From Acidimicrobiales bacterium (GTDB lineage Bacteria > Actinomycetota > Acidimicrobiia > Acidimicrobiales > RAAP-2), in NCBI GenBank assembly GCA_017882985.1, contig JADGOK010000062.1:1-6183 (forward strand): a stretch of DNA of 6,183 nucleotides. The letters are read 5' to 3'. Below are positions 1 through 6,183 of this stretch, in pieces. The position numbers and the translations under genes are program-made. Below the pieces are notes generated by a model that worked only from the letters and a program-made list of their open reading frames with translations, was not told where the DNA came from and did not search any database. The number at the start of each line of letters is the position of its first letter. Position 1 is the stretch's first letter.

Positions 1-102
1 CACCTCGACGTCACCGGCGTCTCTCGCGAGTGCGTGCGCGAGCGCCGATTTCCCCGAGGCGGTGACCCCCACGAGCGCGGCGGCGGTGCCGCCGTGATTC
101 AT
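1..102 (-). CDS. miaA: tRNA dimethylallyltransferase MiaA (N-terminal fragment, runs off the window)
   Basis: MiaA transfers a dimethylallyl group to the N6 of adenosine 37 in tRNAs that read codons starting with U, giving i6A37. Only the first 34 codons are present. The fragment begins MNHGG and contains the phosphate-binding loop GVTASGKS at residues 12-19, matching the family's usual GPTASGKS, with Val in place of Pro. The ATG at 102-100 shares its A with the TGA stop of miaB (TGATG), so translation is probably coupled to miaB. I see no Shine-Dalgarno sequence upstream of the start. The fragment alone would be weak evidence, because many P-loop enzymes start this way. Directly following miaB makes the call strong, since MiaA makes the substrate that MiaB modifies. 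The rest of the gene lies outside the window, so intactness cannot be judged. Confidence 0.9.
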   Translation of the reverse strand, partial: MNHGGTAAALVGVTASGKSALAHALARDAGDVEV

Positions 103-1496
103 CACGTGCTGCGCAGTGCGATTCGGATCTTGTGACGCGGCGCACGAACGATCGAGGCGAATTCACCCAGGAGGTGGTACGGGGCGCCGTGCACGACGTC
201 GACCATCGCGAGTGCACCGGGGCGCAACGCCTCGTCGATTTGGGCGAAATGGATGAGCTTGCCCTGGCGGGTGCGCCCCGAGAGCATTGCGGCGTTGCGC
301 CGTGAGGTACCCTCGACGAGCACTTCCTCGCGTCGACCCACACGCGCCTCGTGCTTCTTCAGCGCCGAGCGGTCGAGCACTTCCTTCAGCCGCTCGAAAC
401 GTTCCGTGATGACGTCGTCGGCCACGAAGTCGTCCTGCATCGAAGCGGCCCGGGTGCCGCTGCGCGGCGAGAAGATGAACGTGTAGGCCGAGTCGAACTC
501 GGCCGTCGCGACGGCGGCGAGGGTCTCGTCGAAGTCGGCGTCGCTCTCACCGGGAAAGCCAACGATCAGGTCCGTCGTCACCGCGAGGTCGCCAATGGCC
601 GCACGCGCCGCCGCGAGGCGTTCGAGGTACCGCTCGACGCTGTAGCCACGTCGCATCGAGCGAAGCACGCGGTTCGATCCGGACTGCAGGGGCAGGTGCA
701 ACTGGGGACAGCCCGTGGCCGTCTCGGCCATCGCCGCGATCGTCTCGGGTCGCAAGTCTTTCGGGTGCGGGCTCGTGAACCGGATACGCTCGATCCCCTC
801 GACTTCACCGAGGGCGCGGAGCAACTGGGCGAAGAGTGGTCCGCGCTTGGTGATGTCGCGTCCGTAGGAGTTCACGTTCTGACCGAGCACCGTGATCTCA
901 CTCACGCCCGACGCAGCGAGCATGGCGGCCTCCTGAAGAAGATCGTCGAAGGGGCGACTGATCTCTTCGCCGCGCACTGACGGCACAATGCAGTAGGAGC
1001 AGGTGTTGTCACAGCCCGTCTGGATCGTCATCCACGCCGCGAAGGGCAGTTCGCGTACGGCGTAGAGTGCCGGTGCCATGTCGCGATTCGCCTCGGGGTC
1101 GGGGGCGTCGAGCACTTCGACAACCGGACCTTCGAGGCGCGCTCGCGCCAGCAATGAGGGCGCGGCGGCGAGGTTGTGGGTGCCAAAGACCACGTCCACC
1201 CAGCCCGCACGCTTGAGGATCTCGCCGCGGTCCTTCTGGGCCATGCACCCACCCACCGCAATCTGCATCCCGGGTCGACTTTCCTTGAGGGCCTTCAGCT
1301 GACCGAGCGCGCTGTAGAGCTTGAGGTCAGCGTTCTCACGGATTGTGCAGGTGTTCAAGATGACGACGTCAGCCTCGAGGTCGGTCTCGGCGCGCACCAT
1401 GCCCTGACCGACCATCAGCCCGGCGAGGCGTTCGGAGTCGTGCTCGTTCATTTGGCAGCCAAAGGTCCGAATTGCAAAAGTTTTGGGCGTTGCCAC
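102..1496 (-). CDS. miaB: tRNA-2-methylthio-N6-dimethylallyladenosine synthase MiaB
   Basis: MiaB is a radical-SAM methylthiotransferase that converts i6A37 of tRNA to ms2i6A37, which stabilises codon-anticodon pairing. The 464-residue product has the full family layout. The N-terminal methylthiotransferase domain carries Cys14 (TFGCQMN), Cys50 (NTCTIRENA) and Cys84 (GGCMAQ), which bind one Fe-S cluster. The radical-SAM domain carries the CxxxCxxC motif at Cys162, Cys166 and Cys169 (GCDNTCSYCIVP). A C-terminal TRAM RNA-binding domain occupies about residues 386-449. TFGCQMN and GCDNTCSYCIVP are typical of MiaB rather than of RimO or MtaB. The start is GTG at 1496-1494. An in-frame TAG, the stop of the upstream transporter gene, lies four codons before it, and the first internal ATG (Met16) falls after Cys14, so no other start is plausible. 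It sits 9 nt after the transporter gene and overlaps miaA by one base. The length is normal and nothing essential is missing. Confidence 0.97.
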   Translation of the reverse strand: MATPKTFAIRTFGCQMNEHDSERLAGLMVGQGMVRAETDLEADVVILNTCTIRENADLKLYSALGQLKALKESRPGMQIAVGGCMAQKDRGEILKRAGWVDVVFGTHNLAAAPSLLARARLEGPVVEVLDAPDPEANRDMAPALYAVRELPFAAWMTIQTGCDNTCSYCIVPSVRGEEISRPFDDLLQEAAMLAASGVSEITVLGQNVNSYGRDITKRGPLFAQLLRALGEVEGIERIRFTSPHPKDLRPETIAAMAETATGCPQLHLPLQSGSNRVLRSMRRGYSVERYLERLAAARAAIGDLAVTTDLIVGFPGESDADFDETLAAVATAEFDSAYTFIFSPRSGTRAASMQDDFVADDVITERFERLKEVLDRSALKKHEARVGRREEVLVEGTSRRNAAMLSGRTRQGKLIHFAQIDEALRPGALAMVDVVHGAPYHLLGEFASIVRAPRHKIRIALRST

Positions 1497-1502
1497 CTCC
1501 CC
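1494..1502 (-). promoter_or_regulatory. Shine-Dalgarno-like sequence merging with the miaB GTG start
   Basis: On the minus strand this stretch reads GGGGAGGTG. The last three bases are the miaB start codon. GGAGGTG (1500-1494) is a perfect complement of CACCTCC in the standard 16S rRNA 3' end. It is the only strong ribosome-binding match I find at any of the five gene starts in the window. The spacing to the GTG is essentially zero, so it may not act as a conventional binding site here. It may instead retain ribosomes that have just terminated at the transporter TAG at 1508-1506. Confidence 0.45.
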
Positions 1503-1505
1503 AGC

Positions 1506-2384
1506 CTACCGAGCAACCCCGATTTCTCCCCGGCTCGCGTCGAGGGTCACCCCCACACCCGCGGTGACGACGCAGACCAGCCCCACGACGTCCCACTTCG
1601 TCACCGCCTGACTCAACAGCAACCCGCCGATCGCGAAGGCGACCGCCGGATCGAGCGCGAGTAGCACGCTGACGACCGGAGGCTTCAGGCGGCGCAGCGC
1701 CATCAGTTCGGCGCCGAAACCCAACACGGTCGCCATCACCGCGACGATGAGGATTCGTGTGAACAGGTACGGGTGGCTCGTCAAGGTGCCGGCCGAACCG
1801 AGCGACCACGGCAACGTCAGTACCGACGCGATTCCCATCGACACGGCGAGCCCGCCGAACCCCGTGGTCGTCTCGCCCACTCGGTGCGCGGCGTAAGCGT
1901 ACGCGGCCCAGCCGACGCCCGAGCCTGCGGCGAACAACGATCCCGCCAACGTCAGTCCGCCACCCGGACGCGCGAGCGCCACGACACCAATTCCCGCGAG
2001 CACGACGAACGAGAAGTGACGAAGTGATCGTTTCGCCAGTGCGGCCACGAGAAACGGACCGAGATACTCAATCGCGACCGCTCCGCCGAGAGGGATGCGC
2101 GCGATCGCCTGGTAGAAGCACATGCTCATGAAGGCAATGGAGCAGCCGAGGGCGAGGGCCCCGAACCACTGTCGACGCTTCCATGTTCGCACTCGTGGTC
2201 GAGTGACGACCACCAGTACTACCGCTCCGAGCAAGAAGCGCCACGCGCTTGACGCCGACGGTCCGACGGCGTGAAAGACCGGCTGGACGACGGCGGCCGA
2301 CCACTGGATGAGCGTCGCGCCGACCAGCACTAACGCGGCACCGGAAACGGCTCGATTCGCCGGTGCGGTGTTCGCTGGGCTCAA
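1506..2384 (-). CDS. EamA/DMT-family transporter, RhtA-like (putative threonine/homoserine exporter)
   Basis: This is a 292-residue inner-membrane protein made mostly of hydrophobic helices separated by short basic loops (for example TRPRVRTWKRRQ at 61-72). It fits the two-repeat, ten-helix plan of the drug/metabolite transporter superfamily. The segment FMSMCFYQAIARIPLGGAVA followed by IEYLGPFLVAAL (about 85-116) parallels the E. coli RhtA stretch NYLFYLSIQTVPLGIAVA followed by LEFTGPLAVAL as I recall it. A second matching block is MALRRLKPPVVSVLLALDPA (228-247). RhtA exports threonine and homoserine. The chosen start is TTG at 2384-2382, which overlaps the thrB stop as TTGA. The frame has no ATG or GTG between this point and positions deep inside thrB, and the next GTG (codon 19) falls inside the first helix. 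Substrate specificity is inferred from similarity and from the adjacent homoserine kinase gene. Other amino acids or metabolites remain possible, as EamA proteins are poorly predictable. Confidence 0.85.
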   Translation of the reverse strand: MSPANTAPANRAVSGAALVLVGATLIQWSAAVVQPVFHAVGPSASSAWRFLLGAVVLVVVTRPRVRTWKRRQWFGALALGCSIAFMSMCFYQAIARIPLGGAVAIEYLGPFLVAALAKRSLRHFSFVVLAGIGVVALARPGGGLTLAGSLFAAGSGVGWAAYAYAAHRVGETTTGFGGLAVSMGIASVLTLPWSLGSAGTLTSHPYLFTRILIVAVMATVLGFGAELMALRRLKPPVVSVLLALDPAVAFAIGGLLLSQAVTKWDVVGLVCVVTAGVGVTLDASRGEIGVAR

Positions 2385-3229
2385 CGCGTGACCAGGCCCG
2401 TGCGGTCGGCGCGCAAAGTGAGCACCGTTCCGGCCACGCCGTGGTTCGTGAGGAATCTCTTCGCGGCTTCCGCCACCGACGCGGCGGACGATTCGGTCAC
2501 GAGGCCCAACATGCTCGAACCAGCGCCCGACCAGCACGACCCGGCGGCGCCGGCCCCTCGAAGGGTCGCGAGCAGCGACGACGCGTAGGGCAACAGTTCC
2601 TCGCGGTAGGGCTGGTGGAGACGATCATCCATCGACACGTCGACGAACACGCGGTGATCGGCCATGCCGGCGATCAGGAGTCCCAACGCGTTCAGGTTGT
2701 GCACGGCATCGGCGAAGGCAACGCGTTCGGGCAGCACGCGACGGGCGTCGGCGGTCGAGAGCTCCTGATCGGGCACGACCACGACGAAGCGCCACGCGTC
2801 ATCAAGCGAGAGTTGGCGCGCGATCACGCCGCTTCGTTCGCTCACGCTCGCCACGACCAGTCCGCCGAACATCGACGCGGCGGCGTTCTCGGCGTGACCG
2901 TCGAACTGCGTGGCGACGGCGAGCGGATCGGGTGCTCCGGCGGCGGCGGCGGCGGCCAGGGCCAATGCCGCCGAGGATCCCAACCCGCGCGACAGGGGAA
3001 TCTCTGACGCCACATGGATCGAGAAATCGCTGTGACCCAGGACGTGAGCGGCGACCACGGCGCCCAGATGGTGCTCGTTGTCGAACAGTCCTTCGCCGAA
3101 TCCCTCGCTGGTTATCGCGAAGGCGTCAGCCGGTGCCACGGTGACCTCGACGTAGAGCTCGAGAGCGACGGCAATCGCGTCAAATCCCGGCCCCAGATTG
3201 GCCGAACTGGCCGGGACGCGCGCGAACAT
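2381..3229 (-). CDS. thrB: Homoserine kinase ThrB (GHMP kinase family)
   Basis: ThrB phosphorylates homoserine with ATP to O-phosphohomoserine, the substrate of threonine synthase. It is a cytoplasmic enzyme. The 282-residue product has the three GHMP-kinase motifs in order: the N-terminal VPASSANLGPGFD (residues 5-17), the ATP-binding IPLSRGLGSSAA (77-88), and the C-terminal GSCWSGAGSSMLG (230-242). ThrB-specific blocks are DGHAENAAASMFGG (110-123), PDQELSTADARRVLP (153-167) and DRLHQPYR (202-209). The start is ATG at 3229-3227, which puts the first motif at residue 5. An ATG at 3310 in the same frame would add 27 residues unlike the family and overlap the carboxypeptidase gene by 77 bases, so I rejected it. 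The gene begins 4 nt after the preceding stop with no visible ribosome-binding site, which suggests coupled translation. It is slightly shorter than the roughly 300 residues common in the family, without any missing motif. No threonine synthase or homoserine dehydrogenase gene is in view. Confidence 0.95.
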   Translation of the reverse strand: MFARVPASSANLGPGFDAIAVALELYVEVTVAPADAFAITSEGFGEGLFDNEHHLGAVVAAHVLGHSDFSIHVASEIPLSRGLGSSAALALAAAAAAGAPDPLAVATQFDGHAENAAASMFGGLVVASVSERSGVIARQLSLDDAWRFVVVVPDQELSTADARRVLPERVAFADAVHNLNALGLLIAGMADHRVFVDVSMDDRLHQPYREELLPYASSLLATLRGAGAAGSCWSGAGSSMLGLVTESSAASVAEAAKRFLTNHGVAGTVLTLRADRTGLVTR

Positions 3230-3233
3230 GATG

Positions 3234-4460
3234 TCAGCGTAGGCGTTGCCAGAGGGAGGGCGGTGCAACCGTGCGTTCGGCCACGAGGGCAAATCGATGG
3301 ATCGTCGCACCGTGCACGACCAGCCATCCGACGAGTTGACCTCGACGCACGCTCGTCGACGGACGCTTCATCTCTAGAGTCAACGGCAGTCGCTTGGAGC
3401 CGGCCCACCACCAGACGTGTTGGCCACTACGTAGTCCCACCGCCACGCGGTCAGCGCCCCAACCCAGCGTCGCGAACCGGGCTCCCTTGGCGAAGTAGTG
3501 GTCGAGTTCGTTGTCACGAGCCGAGGTCGCGAGGTTGAACGCCGCGATACCGGCGGGTCCGAGCAGGTTGCCACCGCGTTGACCGAGCACGACGGCGTAG
3601 AGGACCCGAGTCGATGTTCCCTCTTTGAACGTCATGGCCATCACGTCACATCCGCCGGCGGCGTCGGTGCGACCAGACTTGACCCCAATGACGTTGTCGG
3701 TTCCGATGAAGGGTGTGAAGGACGTCACGGTTCCCGCGACCGGCAACGTGATGCTCGGCATCAGGGCGATCGAGCGAATCAAGGGCGATTTCATCAGCAG
3801 CACGGCGAGCTCGCCCTGTTCGAGCGCCGTGGAAACCGATCCTTCTAGGTAGCCCGAGGGTTCCACGTAATGGGTGTGCGTGAGACCAAGACGCTGAGCC
3901 GTTTGATTCATCAAGACGACAAAACTCGGTACGTTGCCCGACACCAGGGTGGCGAGCAAGAGAGCGAAGTTGTTGGCCGAATGCACCATCAGTCCCCCGA
4001 GAAGGTCAACTTCACACAGCGACTCGCCCGCAGCGACCGCCACCGCGGACTGTCCAGTCAATTTCATCTCGTCGTACGTCGCGACGTCGCTCGCACTGAC
4101 GGTGAGACAAGGTCCGGTAGCGCCCTGAGCGAGCGGAAGTCGTTTCAACGTCACGTAGGCGGTCATCATCTTGGCCAGACTGGCGATCGGCACGATGTCG
4201 TTGTGCCGACTCTGGGCGACGTCCATTGACGGGATGATGAGCGCCGCACTGCCAGTCGACGGCCACGCGATAGGCGGCGTGCTGCCCGGCAGTGACTTGA
4301 TCGCGTCCAGGGTCAGTCGGCTCGTGGCCCGCTCGTGCAGGAAGGGCAACTGCATCGCGACGATCATCGCGCCGGCGATCATGGTGCCGAGCATCATCGA
4401 GAACAGGCGCGTCAGCAGACCGCGCGACGCGCGCTGGGGTGTGGAGCGACGTCGGCTCAC
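3234..4460 (-). CDS. Serine-type D-alanyl-D-alanine carboxypeptidase (peptidase S11, DacA-like low-molecular-weight PBP)
   Basis: S11 enzymes remove the terminal D-Ala from peptidoglycan pentapeptides outside the membrane, limiting cross-linking. The 408-residue product starts with a basic stretch (RRR at 3-5, further Arg to 18), then one hydrophobic helix at about 22-40. This is a signal peptide or signal anchor without a lipobox. The penicilloyl-serine triad is visible: SxxK at Ser94-Lys97 (IASLAKMMTA), SxN at Ser161-Asn163 (HSANNFA), and a third motif Lys261-Ser-Gly (VKSGRTDAAGG). The third motif has KSG in place of the usual KTG, a conservative change known in related enzymes. About 85 residues after the catalytic core form a basic C-terminal region ending SLWQRLR. 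The start is GTG at 4460-4458. The ftsK TAA lies in the same frame one codon upstream, so no longer start exists. There is no clear Shine-Dalgarno sequence. Sitting directly behind ftsK suggests co-expression with septum formation. The exact subfamily (DacA, DacB or DacF type) is not resolved. Confidence 0.92.
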   Translation of the reverse strand: MSRRRSTPQRASRGLLTRLFSMMLGTMIAGAMIVAMQLPFLHERATSRLTLDAIKSLPGSTPPIAWPSTGSAALIIPSMDVAQSRHNDIVPIASLAKMMTAYVTLKRLPLAQGATGPCLTVSASDVATYDEMKLTGQSAVAVAAGESLCEVDLLGGLMVHSANNFALLLATLVSGNVPSFVVLMNQTAQRLGLTHTHYVEPSGYLEGSVSTALEQGELAVLLMKSPLIRSIALMPSITLPVAGTVTSFTPFIGTDNVIGVKSGRTDAAGGCDVMAMTFKEGTSTRVLYAVVLGQRGGNLLGPAGIAAFNLATSARDNELDHYFAKGARFATLGWGADRVAVGLRSGQHVWWWAGSKRLPLTLEMKRPSTSVRRGQLVGWLVVHGATIHRFALVAERTVAPPSLWQRLR

Positions 4461-4463
4461 GTC

Positions 4464-6183
4464 TTACAGCGACGTTTGTTGGTCGTACTCTTCGAGCGTC
4501 ACCAAGACCTTGCGAGACTTCGATCCGTCGCCCGGTGCCACCACGCCCTCTTCTTCGAGCTGGTCCATGATCCGACCCGCGCGCGCAAAACCCACGCGCA
4601 ACTTGCGTTGCAGCATCGACGTCGAACCGGTCTGGGTCCGAATCACCAGGTCGCGAGCCTGCCGCAGGATTTCGTCGTCGTCGTCACTCGATCCCGAACC
4701 ACTGTTCGAACCCGATCGACTCGTCACCGAGTCGAGGGCCACAACGGACTCTTGGCGACCACCCTGGGCGCGCCAGAACTCGACCACGCGACGCACTTCT
4801 TCCTCGGAGACCCACGGCGACTGGAGGCGCCGTGCGATATTGCTCGACGCCGTCACGAGCAGCATGTCGCCCTTGCCGATCAACCGCTCAGCGCCCGCCT
4901 GATCCAAGATGACGCGGCTGTCGGCGAGCGAAGAGACCGCGAACGCCATGCGACTGGGAATATTCGCCTTGATGACCCCGGTGATGACGTCGACACTCGG
5001 GCGCTGTGTGGCGAGCACCAAATGGATGCCAACGGCACGCGCCATTTGCGCGATGCGTACGACCGACTCTTCGACGTCGCGTGCGGCGACCATCATCAGG
5101 TCGTTCAGCTCGTCGACCACGATGACGATGTAGGGAAGCTTCTCCGGCCCCGGCGCCGGTGCCACGTCCGATTCGAGGCCGGTGACGCGCTCGATCACCT
5201 CGGCGACCTGCTCCTCGGTCGTGGGCGGCGCGACGAGTTCGCCGCGAGCGATCATCAACTGATAACTCGTGATGTCGCGCGCGCCGCTCTCGGCGAGAAT
5301 GTCGTAACGGCGCTCCATCTCCTTGACGGCCCAGGCCAGAGCGCCGGCGGCTTTTTTGGGATCGACGACGACGGGTGCGAGTAGGTGCGGCAAATCGTTG
5401 TACTGGCCCATCTCGACGCGCTTGGGGTCGACGAGAATGAGGCGCATTTGCTCGGGCGTCGCGCGCATGACGAGCGACGTGATCAACGAGTTGAGGCCCG
5501 AACTCTTGCCCGCTCCGGTCGCTCCCGATATGAGGACGTGCGGCATCTCACCCAAGTTGACGACCACCGTCTTTCCCGAAATGTCGCGACCGATCGGCAC
5601 GTCCAAGGGGTGCAGCGCCGCCAGTGCCTCCTCCGTCGCGAGCAGGTCACCGAGGGCGACGAGGGTACGCTGGCGATTCGGCACCTCTACGCCGATCGCC
5701 GATCGACCCGGGATCGGCGCCAGGATCCGCACGTCAGGCGTCGCCATGGCGTAGGCGATGTCCTTGTTGAGCGAGGTCACCCGGGCCACCTTCACGCCGG
5801 GCCCCAGTTCGAGTTCGAAGCGCGTCACGGTCGGGCCGACGGTGAAACCGATCAGGGTGGTCTCGACACCATGGGCAGCGAGCGCCTCGACCAACTCGTC
5901 GCCGGCCTGTTCAATCGTCGCTCGATCCTGTTTCAACTCCCTCGTGCGCTGCAGCAACGTCAAGGGAGGCAGCTCCCAGTCGCTCGCCATGACCGGCACG
6001 GTCACCACCGGACGGCTGGTGACGGGCATCGCGTGAGGATCAACACCGTCGGCCTCGTCGTCGTACTCGACGTCCTCGTACTCTTGTTCGTCGTCCTCCT
6101 CGTACTCTTGTTCGTCGTCCTCGGGTTCGTACTCGAGCGTCGCGTCATCCTCGAAGGCTCGACGCGCACGTCGTGGTGCCGGC
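4464..6183 (-). CDS. ftsK: DNA translocase FtsK/SpoIIIE family (C-terminal part, 5' end beyond the window)
   Basis: FtsK is a septum-located ATPase that pumps chromosomal DNA towards the dif site during division. The last 572 codons are here; the membrane domain lies outside. The frame is open to the window edge: 51 residues precede the Met at 6029, so that Met is internal, not the start. They form an acidic linker (about two thirds Asp/Glu over 35 residues) with a tandem repeat. Counting from Met 6029, the alpha domain spans roughly 20-150. The RecA-like beta domain carries Walker A GATGAGKS (169-176, Lys175) and Walker B IVIVVDEL (301-308, Asp306-Glu307), followed by HLVLATQRPSVDVITG. A Ser/Gly/Asp-rich linker (437-453) leads to the gamma winged helix (about 454-516, with SMLQRKLRVGFARAGRIMDQ), which reads orientation sequences on DNA. 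DELND at 306-310 replaces the usual DELAD, and about 30 extra residues lie at 264-296. The gene ends in TAA at 4466-4464, 3 nt before the carboxypeptidase gene. Confidence 0.96.
   Translation of the reverse strand, partial: PAPRRARRAFEDDATLEYEPEDDEQEYEEDDEQEYEDVEYDDEADGVDPHAMPVTSRPVVTVPVMASDWELPPLTLLQRTRELKQDRATIEQAGDELVEALAAHGVETTLIGFTVGPTVTRFELELGPGVKVARVTSLNKDIAYAMATPDVRILAPIPGRSAIGVEVPNRQRTLVALGDLLATEEALAALHPLDVPIGRDISGKTVVVNLGEMPHVLISGATGAGKSSGLNSLITSLVMRATPEQMRLILVDPKRVEMGQYNDLPHLLAPVVVDPKKAAGALAWAVKEMERRYDILAESGARDITSYQLMIARGELVAPPTTEEQVAEVIERVTGLESDVAPAPGPEKLPYIVIVVDELNDLMMVAARDVEESVVRIAQMARAVGIHLVLATQRPSVDVITGVIKANIPSRMAFAVSSLADSRVILDQAGAERLIGKGDMLLVTASSNIARRLQSPWVSEEEVRRVVEFWRAQGGRQESVVALDSVTSRSGSNSGSGSSDDDDEILRQARDLVIRTQTGSTSMLQRKLRVGFARAGRIMDQLEEEGVVAPGDGSKSRKVLVTLEEYDQQTSL
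6073..6120. repeat. Two perfect tandem copies of a 24-bp unit inside the ftsK linker
   Basis: Bases 6073-6096 and 6097-6120 are identical, and the match continues two bases into 6121-6122. The unit is a multiple of three, so each copy adds eight residues; the protein reads DDEQEYEE DDEQEYE over this stretch. Flanking codons (EPEDDEQEYE upstream, EDVEYDDE downstream) look like degenerate relatives. This is a coding microsatellite-like repeat in a disordered acidic linker, where slippage changes length without breaking the frame. Confidence 0.9.

Noticed and set aside
2385..2537. N-terminal extension of the transporter to 2537.
   Set aside because: It would read through the end of thrB in another frame and gives an Arg/Gly/His-rich hydrophilic leader unlike EamA proteins.
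2938..2957. GGC-triplet-like run (cggcggcggc type) on the plus strand.
   Set aside because: It encodes the alanine run following the GLGSSA motif of ThrB, where alanine-rich helix sequence is usual. There is no sign of a separate repeat element.
3230..3310. N-terminal extension of ThrB to an ATG at 3310.
   Set aside because: The added 27 residues do not resemble the family and would overlap the carboxypeptidase coding region by 77 bases. The start at 3229 places the PASSANLGPGFD motif normally.
4335..5384. A 349-codon open frame on the plus strand opposite ftsK, and other long plus-strand frames (351-980, 1176-1664, 2363-3007, 3014-3538).
   Set aside because: They lie antisense to well-supported genes and their products are rich in Arg, His, Asp and Gly without recognisable motifs. 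GC-rich codon bias readily opens such frames.
6027..6029. ATG at 6029 as the start of ftsK.
   Set aside because: The reading frame stays open to the window edge and the upstream residues form an acidic linker typical of the FtsK middle region. A protein starting here would lack the membrane domain and have no upstream gene space.
1..6183. Mobile elements, CRISPR arrays, tRNA or rRNA genes, terminators, a defence or other novel system.
   Set aside because: Coding sequence covers essentially every base, and all six genes belong to well-known families. I found no inverted-repeat ends, spaced direct repeats or hairpin-plus-T-run structures.

Overview
This window is part of one tightly packed operon. 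All six genes lie on the minus strand, so transcription runs from high to low coordinates. In transcription order they are ftsK (C-terminal part, its 5' end lies beyond base 6183), a D-alanyl-D-alanine carboxypeptidase gene, thrB, an RhtA-like EamA transporter gene, miaB, and miaA (first 34 codons, running off at base 1). The junctions are a 3-nt gap, a 4-nt gap, a 2-nt overlap (TTGA), a 9-nt gap and a 1-nt overlap (TGATG). There is no intergenic space for a promoter or terminator, and no non-coding stretch longer than about 10 bases.

The DNA is GC-rich. The wording of FtsK (SSLADSRVILDQ, AGIHLVLATQRPSVDV-type) and of MiaB (DVVFGTHN followed by LLARAR) resembles actinobacterial orthologues as I remember them. 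The miaB-miaA order downstream of ftsK also fits the actinobacterial chromosome, where ftsK, miaB and miaA lie in the same neighbourhood. A high-GC actinobacterium, perhaps an acidimicrobial lineage, is my best guess. This is inference from memory, not from a search.

By region (plus-strand coordinates): 4464-6183 encodes an acidic linker followed by the FtsK motor and DNA-reading gamma domain, for chromosome segregation at the septum. 3234-4460 encodes a membrane-anchored penicillin-binding peptidase of family S11 that trims peptidoglycan peptides. 2381-3229 encodes homoserine kinase for threonine synthesis. 1506-2384 encodes a ten-helix-type drug/metabolite transporter most like threonine/homoserine exporters. 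102-1496 and 1-102 encode the two enzymes that make ms2i6A at tRNA position 37. The operon therefore joins division and cell-wall genes with a homoserine/threonine pair and a tRNA-modification pair.

These are mostly ordinary core genes, and I see no mobile element, CRISPR array, RNA gene or defence system. The points most worth a second look are the coupled pairing of thrB with an RhtA-like exporter, the tandem repeat in the acidic FtsK linker, an extra segment in the FtsK motor, and a perfect anti-Shine-Dalgarno match that runs into the miaB start codon.
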